From: an uncultured Monoglobus sp.
GTDB lineage: Bacteria > Bacillota > Clostridia > Monoglobales > Monoglobaceae
DNA: 56,700 bases
Direction: 5' to 3'
Assembly (NCBI GenBank): GCA_947624775.1
Contig: CANQLT010000004.1
Coordinates: 1 to 56,700, forward strand
Every line of letters begins with the position of its first letter. Position 1 is the stretch's first letter. This document shows, piece after piece, positions 52,297 through 56,700 of the stretch. A program made the position numbers and the translations under genes. A model generated the notes under the pieces. That model made no database searches and was not told where the DNA came from. It worked only from the letters and a program-made list of their open reading frames with translations.

Positions 52297-52340
52297 AAAA
52301 AAACAGCGTCACGTTTTTAGAACATGACGCTGAGTTTTTT
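52297..52340 (-). terminator. Terminator of the sodium:solute symporter gene
   Basis: CAGCGTCA/TGACGCTG stem with a long loop; T runs on both sides, so it can act in both directions. It lies just past the symporter stop codon (52346). Confidence 0.75.
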
Positions 52341-52345
52341 CCTAA

Positions 52346-53875
52346 TTAATCCTTCATTGCTGTTACTGTTTCGAAGGTGTCGATTACGTCTTTGTCGGGG
52401 GCCTTGGTTAGAAGGCTTACTACTATGATGGCAACCAGGCCTGTGATGAACGCGGGGAGCAGCTCGTAGATTGCGAACAGTCCGCCGAGCTTCGCGATGC
52501 CGTACTTCCAGATGAATACCATCGCGCCGCCCGCGATCATGCCGGCCAGAGCGCCCCATTTGTTGGTTCTCTTCCAGAACAGGGCCGTCAGCATAACGGG
52601 TCCGAACGAGGCGCCGAAGCCCGCCCACGCGAACGAAACGATTCCGAATACCGAGCTTTCGGGGTCTCTCGCGAGGATCGCCGCCACGATAGCGATAGCC
52701 ACAAGCGTGAATCTCGCGATTACCATTGTGGTTTCCTCGGTCATTTTGGGGAACAGCTTTTCCTTAACGATGTTCTGAGAAACGGAGGAGGAAGCCGCCA
52801 GCAGCTGCGAATCCGCGGTGGACATTGTGGCCGCCAGGATTCCCGCCAGAATAACGCCCGCCACGAGTGCGGGGATGATTCCGAATCCGCTCAGGAGTTT
52901 TGATATCTCGATGATAACGCGCTCGGAATCGGCCAGAGGCGCGATAACGTTGTTGGTAACAAGGCCCATGCCGATTATACCGATAAATACCGCGACCGCG
53001 AGGGAGATAACCACCCAGATCGAAGCCACGCGTCTTGAAAGCTTGAGCTTTTTCGCGTCGCCGATAGCCATAAATCTGAGCAGGATATGGGGCATTCCGA
53101 AGTATCCGAGGCCCCATGCCAGCATCGAGCAGCTGCGGAACCAGCCGTATACCTCGGAGCTGTTCGTATCGGGATTATAAATGTTTCTCAGGCTCAGATA
53201 TCCGGGCAGGGTCTTTGCGTTTTCGATGACCTGACCCAGGCCTCCCGCCTGAACCGTTCCGAAGATAAGAACGACGATGAGTGCGATCGACATGATTATC
53301 GCCTGCAAAAAGTCGCTGGTGCTGGCCGCCAAAAATCCGCCCAGCATGGTGTAGATTATGATAACCGCCGCGCACACGATCATCGCGCCCACATAGCTCA
53401 CGCCGAACAGCGAGTTAAAAAGCTTGCCGCAGGCTGCGAAGCCCGAGGCCGTGTAGGGCACGAAGAAGATGATGATAACGATGGCCGCGATAACGCTGAG
53501 CATTCTCGACTTATCCTTGAATCTCTCCGAGAAGAACGCGGGTATCGTCGCGGCTCCGATATAGCTTGAGTAGTTTCTCAGCTTTTTGGCCACGATGAGC
53601 CAGTTTAAGTATGTACCGATAATAAGTCCGATAGCCGTCCACGACGCGTCCGCCAGACCCGTGAGATACGCCAATCCGGGCACGCCCATCAGCAGATAGC
53701 TGCTCATGTCCGAGGCCTCGGCGCTCATCGCCGTTACGAACGGGCCGAGCTTTCTGCCGCCGAGATAGAAGTCGTCGGCTGTCTTGTTCCGTCTTGAAAA
53801 CCATACTCCGATACCGAGAACGATTATCATGTAAAGGACTATGGAAATCATAATGCAGATATTTTGTTGTGTCAT
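52346..53875 (-). CDS. putP: Sodium:solute symporter, PutP (proline) type
   Basis: 509 residues, start 53875 behind AGGAGG. Twelve to thirteen hydrophobic segments of the SSS/LeuT fold. TADDFYLGGRKLGPFVTAMSAEASDMSSYLLMGVPG is, in two parts, the hallmark first region of PutP. ADASWTAIGLIIGTYLNW, DFLQAIIM and STADSQLLAASSSVSQN contain the Na-binding Ser/Thr residues on TM8. It imports L-proline with Na+; other substrates such as pantothenate are less likely from the pattern. Monocistronic, followed by a hairpin terminator. The 54-bp upstream region has a possible TATAAA but no sure promoter. Confidence 0.92.
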   Translation of the reverse strand: MTQQNICIMISIVLYMIIVLGIGVWFSRRNKTADDFYLGGRKLGPFVTAMSAEASDMSSYLLMGVPGLAYLTGLADASWTAIGLIIGTYLNWLIVAKKLRNYSSYIGAATIPAFFSERFKDKSRMLSVIAAIVIIIFFVPYTASGFAACGKLFNSLFGVSYVGAMIVCAAVIIIYTMLGGFLAASTSDFLQAIIMSIALIVVLIFGTVQAGGLGQVIENAKTLPGYLSLRNIYNPDTNSSEVYGWFRSCSMLAWGLGYFGMPHILLRFMAIGDAKKLKLSRRVASIWVVISLAVAVFIGIIGMGLVTNNVIAPLADSERVIIEISKLLSGFGIIPALVAGVILAGILAATMSTADSQLLAASSSVSQNIVKEKLFPKMTEETTMVIARFTLVAIAIVAAILARDPESSVFGIVSFAWAGFGASFGPVMLTALFWKRTNKWGALAGMIAGGAMVFIWKYGIAKLGGLFAIYELLPAFITGLVAIIVVSLLTKAPDKDVIDTFETVTAMKD

Positions 53876-53970
53876 TTTTAACCTCCTGTTTTAATCACTT
53901 TTTTATATGAAAGCATAACATGTTGCCGCAATATAAAAATCTTGTGAAACCGATATTGTTAACGCTATAA

Positions 53971-54000
53971 CAAAGGCGCCCCGAAATAGAGGCGCCTTTG
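53971..54000 (-). terminator. Probable terminator of rpsF-ssb-rpsR
   Basis: CAAAGGCGCC / GGCGCCTTTG, a perfect 10-bp stem with a 10-nt loop. The T tract is broken (TTTGTTAT), so efficiency is uncertain. Confidence 0.6.
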
Positions 54001-54005
54001 CCGAA

Positions 54006-54251
54006 TTAGTCTGATGTGTAGGGCATAAGAGCAATTTGACGCGCTCTCTTTATAGCGACAGTCAGCTGTCTCTGATGCTTGGCGCAGCAGCCGCTGATTC
54101 TCCTGGGGAGTATCTTGGCGCGCTCCGTCACATATCTTCTGAGCTTGGCCACATCCTTATAGTCGATATGGTCAACCTTATCAACACAGAACGAGCAGAC
54201 CTTTCTCTTGGGACGTCTGCGGGGTCTGTCGTTTCTTCTTTCTTCAGCCAT
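54006..54251 (-). CDS. rpsR: 30S ribosomal protein S18
   Basis: 81 residues. Binds 16S rRNA with S6 in the platform of the small subunit. A basic N-terminus precedes [17 protein letters not shown] and [22 protein letters not shown]. The CxxC and CC pair mark the zinc-binding (C+) form of S18; many bacteria also carry or only carry a Cys-less form. Third gene of the rpsF-ssb-rpsR operon, 36 bp after ssb. Start behind AAGGAGA. Confidence 0.97.
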   Translation of the reverse strand: MAEERRNDRPRRRPKRKVCSFCVDKVDHIDYKDVAKLRRYVTERAKILPRRISGCCAKHQRQLTVAIKRARQIALMPYTSD

Positions 54252-54287
54252 TGTAAATTCTCCTTAAATTAAATTTTAAACAAATTT

Positions 54288-54770
54288 TTAGAACGGAAGG
54301 TCGTCATCGACCTCGGATAACGGCGTGAAATCCTCGTCGTCAAGATCGCTCGGCATGGTCGGCTGCGGTGCCGGCTGCGCGTACTGCTGCTTAGGAGCCT
54401 GATTGTACGAGGGAGCGTAGTTCTGCTGCGGTGCATATCCCGCGTTGGCCTCTCTCGATTTTTTGGACTCTCCAAAGCTTACCTCGCTTGCGATGATCTC
54501 TGTTGAGTAGTTCTTGCGTCCGTCCTGACCTTCCCAGCTTCTTGTCGAGATACGACCGATAACAATTATCATCATGCCCTTTGTGAAGTATCTTCCGACA
54601 AAATCGGCCTGACTCTGCCACGCCACGCAATTGATGAATTCCGTCTGTCTGTTATCGCCGTAGCCGCTGTCAACGGCGACGGAGAAGTTGCATACCGATT
54701 TGCCCGAGCCCGTTGTGCGAACCTCGGGATCACGAGTGAGTCTTCCCATAATAATTGCTTTATTAATCAT
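54288..54770 (-). CDS. ssb: Single-stranded DNA-binding protein
   Basis: 160 residues. OB-fold at about 1-105 (KAIIMGRLTRDPEVRTTGSGK, FINCVAWQ, GRISTRSWEGQDGRK), a Gln/Pro/Ala/Tyr-rich linker, and the acidic tip DDDLPF that recruits replication and repair proteins. It coats single-stranded DNA as a tetramer. Placed in the conserved rpsF-ssb-rpsR operon, starting 2 bp after the rpsF stop. Confidence 0.97.
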   Translation of the reverse strand: MINKAIIMGRLTRDPEVRTTGSGKSVCNFSVAVDSGYGDNRQTEFINCVAWQSQADFVGRYFTKGMMIIVIGRISTRSWEGQDGRKNYSTEIIASEVSFGESKKSREANAGYAPQQNYAPSYNQAPKQQYAQPAPQPTMPSDLDDEDFTPLSEVDDDLPF

Positions 54771-54772
54771 AA

Positions 54773-55072
54773 TTAATCCTCCTCGCGTCTTACGACAATG
54801 CTTCTCATAACGCCGTCGGTTATCTTGTAAACACGCTCAAGCTCCTTGGGGAACTCGGGGTCGGATTTAAAGTTAACCAACACGTAGTAGCCTTCGTTCA
54901 TGAAATTGATCGGATAGGCCAGCTTGCGCTTGCCCCATTCATCGACGCTCTCAATCTCGCCGTGTTTTTCGATCAATGACGTGAACTTGCCAAGCAGAGC
55001 CGCGGTTTCCTCCTCGGTCCGGGACGCGTCCAAGACCATGATCGTCTCGTACTTGTTGATGTGTTCTGCCAT
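54773..55072 (-). CDS. rpsF: 30S ribosomal protein S6
   Basis: 99 residues, typical size. YETIMVLDASRTEEE, VDEWGKRKLAYPINFMNEGYYVLVNF and VMRSIVVRREED are canonical. Partner of S18 in 16S rRNA binding. Start 55072 behind AAGGAGGTGA. First gene of the operon; a leader of about 77 nt precedes it. Confidence 0.97.
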   Translation of the reverse strand: MAEHINKYETIMVLDASRTEEETAALLGKFTSLIEKHGEIESVDEWGKRKLAYPINFMNEGYYVLVNFKSDPEFPKELERVYKITDGVMRSIVVRREED

Positions 55073-55095
55073 TTTGTCACCTCCTTCTGGACTTC

Positions 55096-55115
55096 GACCC
55101 CCAAACTCTGTTGGG
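55096..55115 (-). other. Hairpin in the rpsF operon leader
   Basis: On the minus strand CTCCCAA, 6-nt loop, TTGGGGG, close upstream of the rpsF ribosome binding site. S6:S18 autoregulatory leaders are known in many bacteria; I cannot confirm that this is one, as the expected conserved bulge is not evident. Confidence 0.35.
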
Positions 55116-55155
55116 AGTAAGGATTGTACATTTAAAGAATTTATACAACTTTAAC

Positions 55156-55184
55156 ATTATAAACCATTTTCAAAATCTTGTCAA
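55156..55184 (-). promoter_or_regulatory. Consensus promoter of rpsF-ssb-rpsR
   Basis: On the minus strand perfect TTGACA, 17-bp spacer, perfect TATAAT, as expected for a highly expressed ribosomal operon. Confidence 0.8.
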
Positions 55185-55295
55185 TAAAAAATTTTTACGC
55201 GCATATGTAAATTAAAAAGAGAAAAACGGTCGATAATTAGTAAATCTGCACAATTCGGACAGACTAATTTTATACAACAAATTTTCTTTTTGCCT

Positions 55296-55324
55296 TTGAA
55301 ATTAAGCGCGTTATGTGATAGAAT
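55296..55324 (+). promoter_or_regulatory. Sigma-A promoter of the cytidylate-kinase-like gene
   Basis: TTGAAA, 17-bp spacer, TAGAAT, 28 bp upstream of the ATG at 55353. Confidence 0.65.
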
Positions 55325-55352
55325 ATATAAACCTATTCGGGAGGTGCGCGAA

Positions 55353-56003
55353 ATGGAAGAAAAGACGGAAAACAGCGGCAAATACGTTATAACTCTCGGG
55401 CGCCAGTTCGGCTCGGGCGGCATGAAGATAGGCAAGCTCCTTGCGGAGATTCTCGGTATCGGATTTTACGACAAGGGCCTTATCGCCATGGCCGCCAAGC
55501 GCAGCGGCCTCTCGGAGGACCTGTTTGAGGGCATAGACGAAAAGCACACAAACAGCCTGCTTTATTCGCTCGTCATGGGTATGCAGCACGACAGACACGT
55601 GTACCACCGTTCGGGCGATATACTGAACTCCGACGCGGTTTTCAGGATACAGTCACAGGTGATAGAGGAGCTCGCCGACACCGAGACCTGCGTTATCGTC
55701 GGACGCTGCTCGGACTATGTGCTGCGCGACCGCGCGAATGTGATAAATATTTTTATCCACGCCGCCGACGACTATAAGCTCGAGCGCGTGATGGATATTT
55801 ATAAGCTCAAAGAAAAAGAGGCGCTCGACAAGATCAAATCGACCAACAAAAAGCGCGCGAATTATTATAATTTCTACACCAACCGCAAGTGGGGCGACGT
55901 TTCGAACTACCACATCTCGATCGACAGCGCGGTCCTCGGCCCCGAAGGCAGCGCAAAGCTCCTGAGCGAATTCGTGAAGGCAAAACTCAAGATAGGAATA
56001 TAA
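55353..56003 (+). CDS. Cytidylate-kinase-like family protein
   Basis: 216 residues; start 55353 behind GGGAGG. The longer in-frame start lies at the promoter and is rejected. P-loop GRQFGSGGMKIGKLLAE near the N-terminus, YDKGLIAMAAKRSGLSED, a CVIVGRCSDYVLR strand and a LID-like region with YNFYTNRKWGD. This is the short cytidylate-kinase-like group, whose substrate is not established; true Cmk genes are usually next to ispH or rpsA. Monocistronic with a terminator. Confidence 0.85.
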   Translation: MEEKTENSGKYVITLGRQFGSGGMKIGKLLAEILGIGFYDKGLIAMAAKRSGLSEDLFEGIDEKHTNSLLYSLVMGMQHDRHVYHRSGDILNSDAVFRIQSQVIEELADTETCVIVGRCSDYVLRDRANVINIFIHAADDYKLERVMDIYKLKEKEALDKIKSTNKKRANYYNFYTNRKWGDVSNYHISIDSAVLGPEGSAKLLSEFVKAKLKIGI

Positions 56004-56007
56004 ATAT

Positions 56008-56035
56008 AACCGCGCGGAAAAACCACGCGGTTTTT
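56008..56035 (+). terminator. Intrinsic terminator of the cytidylate-kinase-like gene
   Basis: AACCGCG, 11-nt loop, CGCGGTT, then T residues, 5 nt past the stop codon. Confidence 0.8.
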
Positions 56036-56036
56036 A

Positions 56037-56280
56037 GTGTAGTGATTAGCTTGACGGCTGATATAAGGCTCGCCCCTTGGGGAGAGCTGGCGCCGAAGGC
56101 GACTGAGAGGGGTTTTTGTTCCGAATCGCATGGGAAACCCCTCTCCGCCCGCAAGCGGGCACCTCTCCCCAAGGGGCGAGGCAGACAGGCGACAGCTCCC
56201 CCGAGGGGCGCCTATCCGAATCTGCCTCCTCCCGGGAGGAGGTGTCAGGCGAAGCCTGACGGAGGTGGGCAATGCAGCGA
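56037..56280. repeat. Mosaic of heptad and palindromic repeats
   Basis: Begins with a short heptad piece (TGATTAG at 56044). Then GGCTCGCCCCTTGGGGAGAG, hairpin GGCGCCGAAGGCGACTGAGAG, a mirrored CTCTCCCCAAGGGGCGAGG, and GCTCCCCCGAGGGGCGCC with CTCCTCCCGGGAGGAGG. Ends with CGACTAG and CGATTAG at 56277-56292, which supply the stop of the next gene. No gene. Confidence 0.7.
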
Positions 56281-56700
56281 CTAGCGATTAGGCTGCGGTA
56301 TAGGTTTTGCGGGGTACGCGGGATTGAGGTTTCCGTCCCACAGAAACGCTTTCACAATATCCCCGTCTGAAATATTTAAATTCAGTGTGAGAATACCGCT
56401 GTCGCCTTTGCTTAGATTTACTGTCTTAACATCTTTAAGTATCGAATTGTCTCCGCCGTCGTAGACCGCGGCGATAAACAACGCGTTTTCCTCGCTGTTG
56501 TTCAGAATTTGCGCGGTGACGGTGTTTTGATCCAAAGTCGGTTCGGAAAGATATATTATACCGTTCGGAAACGGCGTAGCCGTGGATTCAGCAGTCGGCG
56601 TTACCGTTGGCGTAGCTGTAGGCGTCACAGTCGGGGTAGCCGTAGGCATTACCGTTGGCGTAGCAGTCGGTGTAACCGTAGGTGTAGCAGTTGGTGTCAC
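56281..56700 (-). CDS. C-terminus of a secreted protein (5' end outside window)
   Basis: 139 residues visible, open to the window edge. A Thr/Pro/Ala linker of TPTVTPTA repeats (about 45 residues) is followed by an 85-residue module: IIYLSEPTLDQNTV, NALFIAAVYDGG, VKAFLWDGNLNPAYP. The same module ends the pectate lyase (38755-42252) and appears in the 1-4155 protein, so this is probably another secreted polysaccharide-degrading enzyme. The catalytic part is not in the window. The last two codons and the TAG stop are formed from a heptad repeat read on the opposite strand. Confidence 0.85.
   Translation of the reverse strand: MTPTATPTVTPTATPTVMPTATPTVTPTATPTVTPTAESTATPFPNGIIYLSEPTLDQNTVTAQILNNSEENALFIAAVYDGGDNSILKDVKTVNLSKGDSGILTLNLNISDGDIVKAFLWDGNLNPAYPAKPIPQPNR

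Noticed and set aside
51982-52320. 112-codon plus-strand open frame
   Set aside because: Built from GGATGTTTTT repeats and the antisense of the primase remnant; no ribosome binding site.

Overview
The window looks like a chromosome segment of an anaerobic, fermentative, pectin-degrading Clostridia (Firmicutes). The G+C content is middling. Most genes start behind strong GGAGG ribosome binding sites, and promoters are close to the TTGACA/TATAAT consensus with 17-bp spacing. The gene content fits: S-layer-homology (SLH) anchored pectinases, electron-bifurcating Nfn and HydABC complexes, a bifunctional AdhE with Rex-type operators, and a NifS/NifU pair of the Gram-positive type. I cannot name the species. 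A gut pectin specialist of the Monoglobus kind is a reasonable guess, but it is an inference. No rRNA, tRNA, CRISPR array or intact mobile element was seen.

Layout. Bases 1-4155 hold a secreted protein (3' end outside the window) with a rhamnogalacturonan-acetylesterase fold whose catalytic blocks are all changed. folD and ygiQ follow (4352-7037), then a 2621-residue surface protein joining a pectin methylesterase, an intact rhamnogalacturonan acetylesterase and three C-terminal SLH repeats (7243-15108). Next come a nitroreductase, a secreted stalk-domain protein, a small-molecule kinase, adhE and a flavoprotein (15.3-21.3 kb). A compact plus-strand run follows: rnhA, then nifS, nifU, mnmA, pcrA, a methyltransferase and an uncharacterised membrane protein with a nuclease-like motif (21.4-28.95 kb). 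The redox block (29.4-38.6 kb) contains a candidate small RNA, nfnAB, gdhA, a radical SAM gene and hydCBA. A 1165-residue pectate lyase (38.8-42.3 kb) is followed by a damaged cluster of VTC-domain protein, CotH fragment, GH-like protein and glycosyltransferase fragment (42.5-46.0 kb). After that come an L-fucose/L-arabinose-type isomerase, a CorC/CNNM protein, a metal P-type ATPase, about 0.8 kb of mosaic repeats with a mobile-element primase scrap, a PutP-type symporter, the rpsF-ssb-rpsR operon, a cytidylate-kinase-like protein, and the C-terminus of another secreted protein running off the right edge.

How the genes fit together. The surface enzymes de-esterify and cleave pectin (CE8, CE12, PL1), and the sugar isomerase may process side-chain sugars. 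Fermentation electrons are handled by HydABC (H2 from NADH plus ferredoxin), NfnAB (NADPH), GdhA (ammonium assimilation) and AdhE (ethanol). The nifS-nifU-mnmA order links sulfur mobilisation to Fe-S cluster assembly and tRNA 2-thiouridylation.

The most unusual signals are: (1) the acetylesterase paralog that has lost all the expected catalytic residues, beside an intact twin; (2) a dispersed family of 7-bp tandem repeats that places stop codons in all frames and often starts inside a gene's own stop codon; (3) the membrane protein with a D...QxK nuclease-like signature; (4) an unassigned RNA of about 100 nt with a perfect promoter and terminator; (5) a hairpin between ribosome binding site and start codon in the CorC gene that would restore normal spacing if looped out; (6) two internal gene-fragment junctions in the VTC-CotH-GH-GT cluster; (7) a covarying leader hairpin shared by the two esterase genes.
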